DNA of 64,000 nt from Actinospineispora spinosispora DSM 44797. GTDB taxonomy: Bacteria > Actinomycetota > Actinomycetes > Mycobacteriales > Pseudonocardiaceae. Numbering within the stretch: the stretch's first letter is position 1; each line of letters begins with the position of its first letter. The notes below the pieces were generated by a model. It saw only the letters and a list, made by a program, of their open reading frames with translations. It had not been told where the DNA came from and made no database searches. The stretch covers positions 1-64,000 of the forward strand of contig NZ_AUBB01000035.1 in NCBI RefSeq assembly GCF_000429025.1. Direction: 5' to 3'. A program made the translations under genes and the position numbers. Of this stretch, positions 16,833 to 25,468 are shown piece by piece.

Positions 16833-18527
16833 TCAGCCGAGCACCGAATCGATCGACTCGCGCAACGACGCGTGCCCGGATCGCAGAGACTCCCGGGTGG
16901 TCTGCAGCTCGATGACCCGGACCCCTGGCTCCGGGACCAGAGCATCAGGCAGCTCGGACAGCTCCCGCACCTTCCGATAGCCCACCCCGAGCCCGGCGCA
17001 CAGCCCTTCCAGCCACACCCCGTGAGGCGTCCCGAAGACCCGCTCGAACGACGCGGCATGCTCGGGCCCGCCCTGCTCCAGCAGGGAGAAGATGCCCCCA
17101 CCGAAGTCGTTGAGTACCACGATCGCCAGATCGGGGCGGGGTTCGTCGGGTCCCAGCAGCAGACCTGTCATGTCGTGCAGAGCCGTCAGGTCGCCGAGCA
17201 ACGCGTATCCCGGTCCGCCTCCGTCGGCGGCGTGCGCGAGAGCGGCTCCGGTCACCGTCGACACCGACCCGTCGATACCGGCCACACCTCGGCTGGCGAA
17301 CACCGTGAGGCCGGTCCGGGGGCGCGCCGCGAGTGACACGTCGCGCACGGGATTCGACGAACCGAGCGTCAGCAGCGCGCCGTCCGGCAAGGCGTCCACG
17401 AGCGCGGCGGCCAGGCGGATACCCAGCGGGGTGGACGGCTCGACCAGAGCCTTGTCCAGCGCGGTCGAGGCGTGCAGGTCGGCGCCGGCCCAGCGGCCGG
17501 TCCACTCCGGCGGCGGGCGTAGCGGCGGGGGCATGCCCACCGCGCGCACCGAGGGCGGAAGACCGGCTCCGGCCGCGTCGACCGTGCCGGACACCGCGTA
17601 GACCGCGACGCGGTCGTCGTTCAGCAGTGCCGAGACTGAACGGTGCAGTGTCGGTCGGCCGTGTAGCAGCACCTGGGTCGGCCGCAGGCGGTCTGCCTGC
17701 ACCGATCCGAGCAACCAGGGCCCCGTGCGCAGGGCGTAGGGCCACAGCGGTGACCCGGGTTCGGCGATCACCGGGGCTCCGGCGCCGAACCCGGCGCCGG
17801 GCGGCAGCCGGGGCGTCGAGCCGGTCGGGACGGAACCGCCGATCACCAGCGTCGGCGCGGCGGGATCCAGCGGCAGCGGGTCGGTGCTGTGGTTGCTCGG
17901 CGGGTACACCGTCCACGGCATGCCGCCGCGCCGGCCGGCGAGCGGTTCTGGCCAGTCACCGGCGCCGGGGCCGACCTCGGGGACCAGCGGTTCGGCGAAC
18001 GGGACGTTCAGGTGAACCGGGCCGGGAGTGTCGCCGGCCCTGCCGAGCGCGACCCCGACGGCTCGGGCCACCGCGGTCCGCCACGCCGCCTGCTGGCCGA
18101 CGGCACGCCGTGCCACACCGAGCGCGACCGACAGCCTCGGCGCGTCGGCGTACAGGCCGTTCTGCACGATCGTCTGGTTGGCGCCGGTGCCGACCAGCTC
18201 CGGCGGACGGTCCGCGGTCAGCGCGATCAGCGGCACACCGGCGTAGGACGCCTCGAGTACGGCGGGGTGCAGGTTCGCCGCCGCGGTTCCCGACGTGCAC
18301 ACCACGGGAACCGGCCAGCCGGACCGCAACGCGAGACCCAGCGCGAGGAAACCGGCCGTGCGCTCGTCGATCCGGACGTGCAGCCGAATCCGCCCCGACG
18401 AGTCGGCCCTGCGCAGCGCGAACGACAACGGCGCATTCCGCGAACCTGGACACAGCACCGCCTCGGTGACACCGCACCGAATCAGCTCGTCGACCAGTAC
18501 TTCGGCCTGCGCCGTCGAGGGGTTCAC
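16833..18527 (-). CDS. menD: SEPHCHC synthase (MenD)
   Basis: A 564-residue ThDP-dependent enzyme joining isochorismate and 2-oxoglutarate in the second menaquinone step. The N-terminal domain has VLCPGSRNAPLSFALRR and VRIDERTAGFLALGLA; the substrate/ThDP glutamate motif and VVCTSGTAAANLHPAVLEA are present; the ThDP-binding GDLTALHDMTGLLL and NDFGGGIFSLLEQ lie near the C-terminus. GTG 18527 was chosen because it overlaps the stop of the upstream gene (GTGA) and yields the normal family length; an upstream extension is antisense-like low-quality sequence. menC was not found nearby. Confidence 0.93.
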   Translation of the reverse strand: MNPSTAQAEVLVDELIRCGVTEAVLCPGSRNAPLSFALRRADSSGRIRLHVRIDERTAGFLALGLALRSGWPVPVVCTSGTAAANLHPAVLEASYAGVPLIALTADRPPELVGTGANQTIVQNGLYADAPRLSVALGVARRAVGQQAAWRTAVARAVGVALGRAGDTPGPVHLNVPFAEPLVPEVGPGAGDWPEPLAGRRGGMPWTVYPPSNHSTDPLPLDPAAPTLVIGGSVPTGSTPRLPPGAGFGAGAPVIAEPGSPLWPYALRTGPWLLGSVQADRLRPTQVLLHGRPTLHRSVSALLNDDRVAVYAVSGTVDAAGAGLPPSVRAVGMPPPLRPPPEWTGRWAGADLHASTALDKALVEPSTPLGIRLAAALVDALPDGALLTLGSSNPVRDVSLAARPRTGLTVFASRGVAGIDGSVSTVTGAALAHAADGGGPGYALLGDLTALHDMTGLLLGPDEPRPDLAIVVLNDFGGGIFSLLEQGGPEHAASFERVFGTPHGVWLEGLCAGLGVGYRKVRELSELPDALVPEPGVRVIELQTTRESLRSGHASLRESIDSVLG

Positions 18528-19066
18528 GCGACCGGTACGGCCAGATCGTCCACGACCGTGGCGGTGGGCAGCGCGGACAGCATCGAACCGGCGAGCACCA
18601 GTTTGCTGCGGCGCACGCCGGACCCGATCACCACGCTGTCGGCGGCGGCGACGGCCGCGTCGAGGTAGACCGGCCACTCCGGCGGCAGGCCGATCGGGGT
18701 GATCCCGCCGTACTCCATGCCGGTGTCACCGGTCGCCTGCTCCCTCGACGCGAAGGACGCCTTGCGTGCGTCCAGCAGCCGCCGCACGGTCCCGTTCACG
18801 TCGGCCCTCGTGGTGGCGAGCACCAGTACCGCCGCCATCCGGACCTCACCGCCCCGTTTGCCCGCGATCAGGACACAGTTCGCCGACTCGGCCAGCGGAA
18901 CGTCGTACCGCTCGCAGAACGCGGCGGTGTCGGCCAGTTCCGGGTCGATCTCGGCGACCTGGATGGCGCTGCCGGGCAGGGCCAGTGCGGCAAGGGCGTC
19001 CCGCACCGGATCGGCCAGCAGATCCGGCCGATCCAGTGCGGGTACCAGAGTCAGTGCGTAGCTCAC
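18524..19066 (-). CDS. YbaK/ProX-type aminoacyl-tRNA deacylase domain protein
   Basis: A 180-residue single-domain protein of the YbaK/EbsC/ProRS-INS superfamily, whose members hydrolyse mischarged tRNAs. Supporting segments are the central ESANCVLIAGKRGGEVRMAAVLVLATTRADVNGTVRRLL and the C-terminal TGMEYGGITPIGLPPEWPVYLD, which correspond to the typical substrate-pocket G-x-x-x-P-x-G strand. The specific amino acid is not evident. It overlaps menD by four bases and is probably in the same transcript without a functional tie. Confidence 0.8.
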   Translation of the reverse strand: MSYALTLVPALDRPDLLADPVRDALAALALPGSAIQVAEIDPELADTAAFCERYDVPLAESANCVLIAGKRGGEVRMAAVLVLATTRADVNGTVRRLLDARKASFASREQATGDTGMEYGGITPIGLPPEWPVYLDAAVAAADSVVIGSGVRRSKLVLAGSMLSALPTATVVDDLAVPVA

Positions 19067-19111
19067 CGAACCATCGTCGCGAACCCGGGCGCACCCGGCC
19101 TCATCAGGCAG

Positions 19112-19135
19112 CCCTCAGAGACCGAGGTCTCAGGG
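19112..19135. terminator. Hairpin after aldo/keto reductase gene
   Basis: GAGACC-GA-GGTCTC with flanking CCCT/AGGG forms a compact hairpin six bases beyond the reductase stop. There is no T-run, as is common in high-GC actinobacterial terminators. Function inferred. Confidence 0.4.
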
Positions 19136-19141
19136 ATGTCC

Positions 19142-19972
19142 TCAGGAACCGAACGTGTCCGGGTCCGGGCCGGTGCGGTAACCGGCGTCCATCGTCTCGA
19201 TCGCCGCGATGTCGTCGGCGGCCAGCTCGAAGTCGAAGATGTCGATGTTCTCCCGGATCCGCGCCGGGTTGGCCGACTTCGGGAACACGATGTTGCCGAC
19301 CTGCACCTGCCAGCGCAGCACGACCTGGGCCGGGCTCTTGTCGTACTTCTCGGCCAGCGAGGTCAGCGTCTGCTCGTTCAGCACCTCGCCCTTGGCGATC
19401 GGGCTCCACGCCTCGGTGCCGATGCCGTGCGCCTGGTGGTACTCGCGCAGCTCGGTCTGGGTGAGCTTGGGGTGCAGCTCGATCTGGTTGACCGCCGGGA
19501 CCGTGTCGGTCTCCTTCGCCAGCCGGTCCAGGTGCGCGGTCTGGAAGTTCGACACGCCGATGCTGCGGGCCTTACCGTCGGCGAGCAGCTTCTCGAAGCC
19601 CTTCCAGGTGTCGACGTAGCGGTCCTGGTGCGGCAGCGGCCAGTGGATCAGGTACAGGTCGACGTGGTCGAGCTGCAGCTTGCGCAGGCTCTCCTCGAGC
19701 TCGGAGATCGCCGAGTCGTAGCCGTGGCCCTGGTTGTTGAGCTTGGTCGTGACGAAGATGTCCTCCCTGGCGAGCCCGGAGTTCTTGATCGCCTCGCCGA
19801 CACCTTCCTCGTTGCCGTACATCTGTGCGGTGTCGATGTGCCGGTAGCCGGCGGCGAACGCCTCGCGGACCGTGTCAGCGGTCTGGTCCGGTGGCACCTG
19901 GAACACCCCGAAACCGAACTGGGGGATCTCGACGCCGTTGTTCAACCGAATATTGGGTACCTGCTTGCTCAT
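19142..19972 (-). CDS. Aldo/keto reductase
   Basis: A 276-residue NADPH-dependent AKR barrel. The N-terminus IRLNNGVEIPQFGFGVFQV, catalytic Asp/Tyr in FRHIDTAQMYGNE-like sequence (here YRHIDTAQMYGNE), Lys in VTTKLNN and His in LYLIHWPLP make a complete tetrad; the C-terminal KSANPARIRENIDIFDF is the cofactor phosphate site. It reduces or oxidises small carbonyls; substrate unknown. ATG 19972 gives the standard family start; ATG 19990 would add six residues. It is divergent from the GAF-ANTAR pair. Confidence 0.9.
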   Translation of the reverse strand: MSKQVPNIRLNNGVEIPQFGFGVFQVPPDQTADTVREAFAAGYRHIDTAQMYGNEEGVGEAIKNSGLAREDIFVTTKLNNQGHGYDSAISELEESLRKLQLDHVDLYLIHWPLPHQDRYVDTWKGFEKLLADGKARSIGVSNFQTAHLDRLAKETDTVPAVNQIELHPKLTQTELREYHQAHGIGTEAWSPIAKGEVLNEQTLTSLAEKYDKSPAQVVLRWQVQVGNIVFPKSANPARIRENIDIFDFELAADDIAAIETMDAGYRTGPDPDTFGS

Positions 19973-20106
19973 ATCTTCGAAACTACCCATCTTCGGCGGT
20001 CCCGAATCGGTGATAGTTGCGACTTTGACGACTTTCCCCGTGATTCCACCTACCGGCGTACAGGGGCGTACCCTGACCCAACCGCTCTCGGCGCCCGATC
20101 TCCGTC

Positions 20107-20868
20107 GTGCTCGGTGTTCCTCCGACACCTGACGACCGATTGGCTGGGACCGTGCAAGGCGCCGCGACGAAGGCAGTGCTCGCGATCGCCCGCGATGTGC
20201 CCGACGACCGCGGGTTGGCCGAGCGGATCTGCCGCGCGTACGTCGAGGGTCTGGACGTCGACGGGGCTGCGTTGTCGCTGCTGACCGCCACCGACTCGCG
20301 GCTCACCCTGCACGCCACCGACCCGACGGCGGACGTCCTGGAGGAGCTGCAGTTCACCCTGAACGAGGGCATCTGCATCGAAGCGGCGACGACCGGGCGA
20401 CCGGTGTTCGTCAGCGACATCCGCACCGCGACCGCCCGATGGCCGATGTTCACCGCCACGCTGCTCGAGACGACGCCGGTTCGGGCGCTGTTCGCGCTGC
20501 CGCTGCAGTGGGGCACGACGAACCTGGGTGTGCTGGACCTGTACCGGCTCGAACCGGACGGACTCGGCGACGCCGAGCGCATGGACGCGCTGGCGGCGGC
20601 CGAGGCGGCGACCTTGATGATGCTGACGCTGCGCACCGACTCCGGCGAGCTGGTCGACGCGCGCGGTTCCTGGCTCGACCCGATGGTGGCCGGCAGGGCG
20701 GAGATCCACCAGGCCACCGGGATGGTTCTGGCACAGTTGGGGGTACCCGCCGACCACGCACTGGCCCGGATGCGCGCCCACGCGTTCGCCGAACAACGAC
20801 TGTTGATCGATGTCGCCCGCGATGTGGTCGCCCGGCGGCTGTCGTTCACCGATGAAGGTCCCCGCTGA
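20107..20868 (+). CDS. GAF-ANTAR RNA-binding regulator 1
   Basis: A 253-residue protein with a GAF sensor domain (about 25-170; NEGICIEAATTGRPVFVSDI is the usual GAF core) and a C-terminal ANTAR domain (about 195-245; EIHQATGMVLAQLGVPADHALARMRAHA). ANTAR proteins bind paired hexanucleotide hairpins in nascent mRNA and prevent termination. It starts GTG at 20107 (a GTG near 20152 is an alternative). Its stop overlaps the start of a second protein of the same architecture, so the two are translationally coupled. Confidence 0.88.
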   Translation: MLGVPPTPDDRLAGTVQGAATKAVLAIARDVPDDRGLAERICRAYVEGLDVDGAALSLLTATDSRLTLHATDPTADVLEELQFTLNEGICIEAATTGRPVFVSDIRTATARWPMFTATLLETTPVRALFALPLQWGTTNLGVLDLYRLEPDGLGDAERMDALAAAEAATLMMLTLRTDSGELVDARGSWLDPMVAGRAEIHQATGMVLAQLGVPADHALARMRAHAFAEQRLLIDVARDVVARRLSFTDEGPR

Positions 20869-21653
20869 TGGATGACGCGACAAATGAGGTGGTACCGGTG
20901 AGCCGACCGGGCAGACAAAGCACTCGCGAACAGCAGGTGGCACGCGCATTCGTCACACTCGCCGACAGTCTCGTCGACGACTACGACGTGATCGACCTGC
21001 TGACCAGGCTGGTCGGCTACAGCGTCTCGCTGCTCGAAGCCGACGCAGGCGCGATCATGCTCGCCGACCCGGCCGGTCGGCTGCGCCAGGTCGCCGCGTC
21101 CAGCGAGGACGCACACCTTCTGGAGCTGATGCAGCTGCAGAACGACGAGGGGCCGTGCCTGGACTGTTTCCGCACGGCGGCACCGGTCACGGTGCCGGAT
21201 CTGGAGCGTGCCTCCGAACGGTGGCCGTCGTTCGTCGCGGCTGCTATGCGACAGCCGGTCTTCCGGTCGGTGTACGCGGTGCCGCTGCGGTTGCGTGGCG
21301 AGGCGCTCGGCGCGCTCAACCTGTTCCACGGACAACCGGGGTCGATGCCCGTCGAGGACCAGGTCCTCGGGCAGGCACTGGCCGACGTCGCCACGATCTC
21401 GATCCTGCACGAGCGCGCGGTCCGGCACGGTGAGGTCCTCAACGAGCAGCTGCAGACCGCGCTGAACAGCAGGGTGATCATCGAGCAGGCCAAGGGCGTA
21501 CTGGCGCAGCACTCCGGGTTGCCGATGGACCAGGCGTTCAACGCGCTGCGCCGCTACGCACGGATCAACAACCTGCGGCTCGTGGATCTGGCCCGCGACG
21601 TGGTCGAGCGGCAGCTCGACCCCGGCCTGCTGGTCACGACCGCTCAGCGCTGA
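20868..21653 (+). CDS. GAF-ANTAR RNA-binding regulator 2
   Basis: A 261-residue partner of the preceding gene. The GAF domain spans about 35-185 (LLEADAGAIMLADPAGRL, NDEGPCLDCFRTAAPVTVPDL with two close cysteines) and the ANTAR domain about 200-250 (SRVIIEQAKGVLAQHSGLPMDQAFNALRRYA). The GAF cysteines could sense redox or a ligand. Coupling TGATG at 20866-20870. Side-by-side GAF-ANTAR genes suggest heterodimers; the two ANTAR domains differ enough to recognise different RNAs. Targets are unknown. Confidence 0.88.
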   Translation: MDDATNEVVPVSRPGRQSTREQQVARAFVTLADSLVDDYDVIDLLTRLVGYSVSLLEADAGAIMLADPAGRLRQVAASSEDAHLLELMQLQNDEGPCLDCFRTAAPVTVPDLERASERWPSFVAAAMRQPVFRSVYAVPLRLRGEALGALNLFHGQPGSMPVEDQVLGQALADVATISILHERAVRHGEVLNEQLQTALNSRVIIEQAKGVLAQHSGLPMDQAFNALRRYARINNLRLVDLARDVVERQLDPGLLVTTAQR

Positions 21654-22171
21654 TACCCGGCCCGGTACAGGTCGCGCAACAACGCCACCTCCGCGCCGTG
21701 GTGCATGATCTCGCGGTTGAGGTGCAGGACCAGCGCGGCCATCGGGTGCTCGGCCCAGGGGCCTTCGGCCGGGCCGACCGGGCGCAGCAACGCGTCGTCG
21801 TCCAGCGAACCGATGCCGTCGCGCCACGCGCGGTGGTGCGTGCGCAGTGCCGTGAGCGCCTCGGCCGCGGTGGCCGGCCACCGCGCGGTCTCGAGCGTCA
21901 GCGAACCGTCGCCGAAGTGTGAGCTGGCGCGGATGCCGAAACACCCGATCGCCATGTGGGCGAGGCGCCAGGCGATCGTGGTGACCGGTGCCGGGTCCGG
22001 TGTGGGCCATTCCCAGTCGATCACCGGGTCACCGTCGGGCACGGTCCGGACCGTCCAGCAGCCGTCGACCGGCTCCCACCGGAACTCCTCGTCGGTCAGG
22101 CCGTCGAGCCTCGGCGTCAGGCTGTGGTCCCAGTAGAAGTCGAGCTGGGCTACTAGTTGGTCCCGCCACAT
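21644..22171 (-). CDS. DinB-like four-helix metalloprotein
   Basis: A 175-residue protein of the DinB/YfiT superfamily. Metal ligands are suggested by the histidine in WRLAHMAIGC and by the C-terminal HLNREIMHHGAEVALLRDLY. Family members include thiol-dependent transferases such as bacillithiol or mycothiol S-transferases; which reaction this one performs cannot be decided. The gene is convergent with the GAF-ANTAR operon and overlaps its end by ten bases. Confidence 0.8.
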   Translation of the reverse strand: MWRDQLVAQLDFYWDHSLTPRLDGLTDEEFRWEPVDGCWTVRTVPDGDPVIDWEWPTPDPAPVTTIAWRLAHMAIGCFGIRASSHFGDGSLTLETARWPATAAEALTALRTHHRAWRDGIGSLDDDALLRPVGPAEGPWAEHPMAALVLHLNREIMHHGAEVALLRDLYRAGYQR

Positions 22172-22197
22172 CGTCCGACGGTAACGTCAGCCACGTC

Positions 22198-23841
22198 ATG
22201 AGCGCGACCTTGCTGGCCACCGATCTCGCCGCCGGCCACGGCGAACGCACCCTGTTCAGCGGACTGAACCTGATCGTCGCGCCCGGCGACGTGGTGGGTC
22301 TGGTCGGCGCAAACGGCGCGGGTAAGACCACGTTGCTTCGGCTGTTGGCCGGGCTGGACACCTCCGAGCAGGGTGGTGTCACGCTGGCTCCGCCGGAGGC
22401 GACCGTCGGGCTGCTGCGCCAGGAGCCGGACCGTCTCGACGGCGAGACCGTCGCGGGTTTCCTGGCCAGGCGCACCGGCGTCACCGCCGCGCAGGAGGTC
22501 ATGGACACGGCGGCGGCCGAACTGGCCGAGGGCACGGCGGGCGCCGACGACCGGTACGCCATCGCGCTGGAACGGTGGCTCGCGCTCGGCGGAGCGGACC
22601 TGGAGGACCGGGTCGACGCCGTGCTCGCCGAGGTCGGGCTCGACACCGGAGCCGATGCACTGATGACCGGCCTCTCCGGTGGTCAGGCCGCGCGCGCCGG
22701 ATTGGCGACACTGCTCGCCTCCCGCTACGACGTGCTGCTGCTGGACGAACCGACGAACGACCTCGACCTCAACGGCCTCGCGCTGCTGGAACGGTTCGTC
22801 ACCGGCCTGCGCGCTCCGGCGATCATCGTCAGCCACGACCGGGAGTTCCTGGCCCGCACGGTCAACCGGATCGTCGAGCTGGACCTCGCGCAGCAGAAGG
22901 TCGGGGTCTACCAGGGCGGATACCAGGCCTACCTTGACGAGCGGGAAGTCGCGCGACGGCACGCGCGGGAGGCGTACGAGCAGTACGCCGACACCGTCTC
23001 CGACCTCACCGAGCGGGCCCGCACGCAGCGCAACTGGATGGCGACCGGCGTCCGCAACGCCCGGCGCAAGGCACCGGACAACGACAAGATCGGCAAGCAC
23101 ATGCGTGCCGAGACGAGTGAGAAGCAGGCTTCGAAGGTGCGCCAGAGCGAGCGGCGGATCGAGCGGCTCGACGTCGTCGAGGAGCCGCGCAAGGAATGGC
23201 AGCTGCGGATGACGATCGCGGCGGCGCCCCGGGCCGGCGCGGTGGTCGCCGCGTTGCGCGGCGCGGTCGTGTCGCGTGGCACGTTCCAGCTGGGTCCGAT
23301 CGACGCACAGGTCGACTGGGCGGACCGGATCGCGATCACCGGGGCGAACGGGTCCGGCAAGTCGACGCTGCTCGGCGCGCTGCTGGGGCGGCTGCCGCTG
23401 ACCTCGGGGCACGCGTCACTCGGGCCAGGCGTGCGGGTCGGCGAGGTCGACCAGGTGCGCGGGCTGTTCCTCGGCGGGCAGTCGCTCACCGAGGCGTTCC
23501 GCGCCGAGGTCCCGGACTGGACCGAGCCGGAGGTGCGGACGCTGCTCGCCAAGTTCGGTCTCACCTCGGCGCACGCGCCGCGGCCCGCCGCGTCACTGTC
23601 CCCCGGCGAGCGGACCCGGGCGGCGCTGGCGCTGCTGCAGGCGCGCGAGGTGAACCTGCTGGTGCTCGACGAGCCGACCAACCACCTCGACGTGCCGGCC
23701 ATCGAACAGCTCGAGTCGGCCCTGGAGTCCTTCCCCGGCACCCTCCTGCTGGTCACCCACGACCGCCGAATGCTCGACGCGGTCCGCGTAACCCGCCGCT
23801 GGACGGTCGACGCCGGAACCCTCACCTCCCGTGAGTGCTGA
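22198..23841 (+). CDS. ABC-F family ATPase
   Basis: A 547-residue soluble protein with two ABC ATPase modules and no membrane segments. Module 1 has GANGAGKTT, LSGGQAARAGLA and LLLDEPTNDLD; module 2 has GANGSGKST, SLSPGERTRAAL and LVLDEPTNHLD. A charged linker of about 80 residues (RHAREAYEQYADTV onward) between them is the ribosome-contacting arm. Such proteins act on the ribosome, some giving antibiotic protection. ATG 22198 is preferred over an upstream extension that overlaps the divergent DinB-like gene. The last five codons lie inside hairpin A0. Confidence 0.9.
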   Translation: MSATLLATDLAAGHGERTLFSGLNLIVAPGDVVGLVGANGAGKTTLLRLLAGLDTSEQGGVTLAPPEATVGLLRQEPDRLDGETVAGFLARRTGVTAAQEVMDTAAAELAEGTAGADDRYAIALERWLALGGADLEDRVDAVLAEVGLDTGADALMTGLSGGQAARAGLATLLASRYDVLLLDEPTNDLDLNGLALLERFVTGLRAPAIIVSHDREFLARTVNRIVELDLAQQKVGVYQGGYQAYLDEREVARRHAREAYEQYADTVSDLTERARTQRNWMATGVRNARRKAPDNDKIGKHMRAETSEKQASKVRQSERRIERLDVVEEPRKEWQLRMTIAAAPRAGAVVAALRGAVVSRGTFQLGPIDAQVDWADRIAITGANGSGKSTLLGALLGRLPLTSGHASLGPGVRVGEVDQVRGLFLGGQSLTEAFRAEVPDWTEPEVRTLLAKFGLTSAHAPRPAASLSPGERTRAALALLQAREVNLLVLDEPTNHLDVPAIEQLESALESFPGTLLLVTHDRRMLDAVRVTRRWTVDAGTLTSREC

Positions 23842-23873
23842 GGGCGTCTACCCCGAAGGGGCGCCACTCACGG
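23828..23873. repeat. Mini palindromic element A0 overlapping ABC-F stop
   Basis: CCCGTGAGTG at 23828 pairs with CACTCACGGG ending at 23873, enclosing CTACCCCGAAGGGGC, a sequence shared with full A elements. The ABC-F stop codon TGA lies within the left half, so the element supplies the final codons (SREC). Confidence 0.7.
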
Positions 23874-23941
23874 GACCCCGTAGAAGTGCACCCATCCCTG
23901 CGTGCAGCTCTGACGTACTGACCCCCTTGTACCCCGGCTTT

Positions 23942-24060
23942 CGTGAGTGGCGAGTGGTCCTATAGCAACCCTGGGCACTCACGACCAAAAAGCGGTCGTG
24001 AGTGCCCAGGGTTGCTACGCCTTCGGCGCCCCTTCGGGGTAGAACCACTCGCCACTCACG
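23942..24060. repeat. Palindromic gene-end element A1
   Basis: A 119-base hairpin ending four bases past the stop of the exporter permease gene (minus strand). Outer arms are CGTGAGTGGCGAGTGG and CCACTCGCCACTCACG; inner arms CAACCCTGGGCACTCACGACC and its complement; loop about AAAAAG. One side is TATAG while the other carries CGCCTTCGGCGCCCCTTCGGGG, itself two mini-hairpins. Copies: 37.44, 54.13 and 59.04 kb. Confidence 0.9.
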
Positions 24061-24064
24061 GGGG

Positions 24065-25468
24065 TCAGGTGTCCTTGTGGATGTTGACCTCTACGTTCAT
24101 GCCTGGGACCAGGAGGACGCCGTGGGTGTCGGCCAGGGTGATCGTGACCGGGACGACCTGGTCCACGCGTTGGAAGCTGCCGGTCGACTTGTTCGTCGGG
24201 TTGGCCGAGACCAGCTCGGCGGTGCTGCCCTGGATCTCGGTGACGTAGCCGAGCAGGGTCTGGCCGGGGTAGCCGTCCACCGACACGTCGACCTGCTGAC
24301 CGGGGCGGACCTCGCCGATGTCGGTCTCGTCGACGCGCGCGGTCACCGTCGTCGCGCCCAGGTCGTAGGCGACGGCGAGCTCGGCGCCCTGGGCGACCGT
24401 GGTGCCCTCGACGACGTTGGTCATGGAGACGACACCGCTCTCCGGAGCCCGGATGACCCGCTGCGCCTTGCCGAACCCGGTGTTGAGCTCGATCCGGCCG
24501 ATGATCTGGTCCTTGCGCAGCGTCGCGCCCTTGCTCGCCCGCCAGTCGACCAGGGTCCCGCCGGCCGGAGCGGTGACGGTGATGCGGTCGCCGTCGGTCT
24601 CGGCGTTGTCGGTCCACACGTAGCGGTGTGCCGCGACGACCTGGCCCACGCCCAGCACGCTGACCACCAGCAACGCCACGTACGGCACGGCGAGCAGACC
24701 GGTGCGTACCCGGGGGTCCATCTCGCCCGCGCGGCGGCGCAGGGTCGTCGCGGCCAGACCGAGGGCCGCCGCGGCCGCGAGGACCATGACCGTGATGTCA
24801 CCGACGAGGTCCCAGCTGACCAGGGAGCTCTCACTGACCTCCTTCAACGCCTCCAGCGTGTAGGTCATGGGCAGCAGGTTGCTGAGCGACTCCAGCCAAC
24901 CCGCCATCTGCTCGCGCGGCACGAACAGCCCGCCGAGCAGCACCTGCGGCATCACCACGGCGGGCATGAACTGCACAGCCTGGAACTCGGTGGTGGCGAA
25001 CGCGCTGCTCAGCAGGCCGAGTGCCATACCGAGGACGGCGCTGGCGATGGTGATCCCGAAGACCAGCCACGGGTTGCCCGGTGTGTACAGGTCCAGCAGC
25101 AGGTACGCGGTCAGACAGGTGGCCCCACCCTGGATCGCCGCGGCGACGGCGAACGCGATGCCGTAGCCGAGCAGCAGGTCCAGCTTCGACATCGGTGTGG
25201 TGAGCAGGCGTTCCAGGGTCCCGCTGATGCGTTCGCGCAGCATGGCGACGCTGGTGATCAGGAACATCAGGGTGAACGGGAAGATCCCGAGCAGCTGCAG
25301 GCCGACCTGGTCGAACCGGGGCTGTGAGTCGAACATGCGGTTGATCAGCACCAGCAGAACGCTGGGCACGACCACCAGCATGCCGACGGTGCGGCGGTCG
25401 CTGCGCAGCTGCAGCAGCACCCGGTGCGCGGTGGCGAGGGTGATCCGGGGTGAGACGAGCGCGCTCAT
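24065..25468 (-). CDS. ABC-2 permease fused to HlyD/EmrA-type adaptor
   Basis: 467 residues. Residues about 1-245 are an ABC-2/DrrB-like permease with six hydrophobic helices and the family PTTPMSKLDLLLGY-type motif (here LLTTPMSKLD). A further helix at about 255-275 (VPYVALLVVSVLGVGQVV) leads into an extracytoplasmic adaptor: YVWTDNAETDGDRITVTAPAG and ESGVVSMTNVVEGTTV are the two lipoyl halves, and VDETDIGEVRPGQQVDVSVDG the beta-barrel. Fusion of an exporter permease with a membrane-fusion-protein module is unusual. ATG 25468 overlaps the ATPase stop (ATGA). The partner ATPase is the next gene. Confidence 0.85.
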   Translation of the reverse strand: MSALVSPRITLATAHRVLLQLRSDRRTVGMLVVVPSVLLVLINRMFDSQPRFDQVGLQLLGIFPFTLMFLITSVAMLRERISGTLERLLTTPMSKLDLLLGYGIAFAVAAAIQGGATCLTAYLLLDLYTPGNPWLVFGITIASAVLGMALGLLSSAFATTEFQAVQFMPAVVMPQVLLGGLFVPREQMAGWLESLSNLLPMTYTLEALKEVSESSLVSWDLVGDITVMVLAAAAALGLAATTLRRRAGEMDPRVRTGLLAVPYVALLVVSVLGVGQVVAAHRYVWTDNAETDGDRITVTAPAGGTLVDWRASKGATLRKDQIIGRIELNTGFGKAQRVIRAPESGVVSMTNVVEGTTVAQGAELAVAYDLGATTVTARVDETDIGEVRPGQQVDVSVDGYPGQTLLGYVTEIQGSTAELVSANPTNKSTGSFQRVDQVVPVTITLADTHGVLLVPGMNVEVNIHKDT

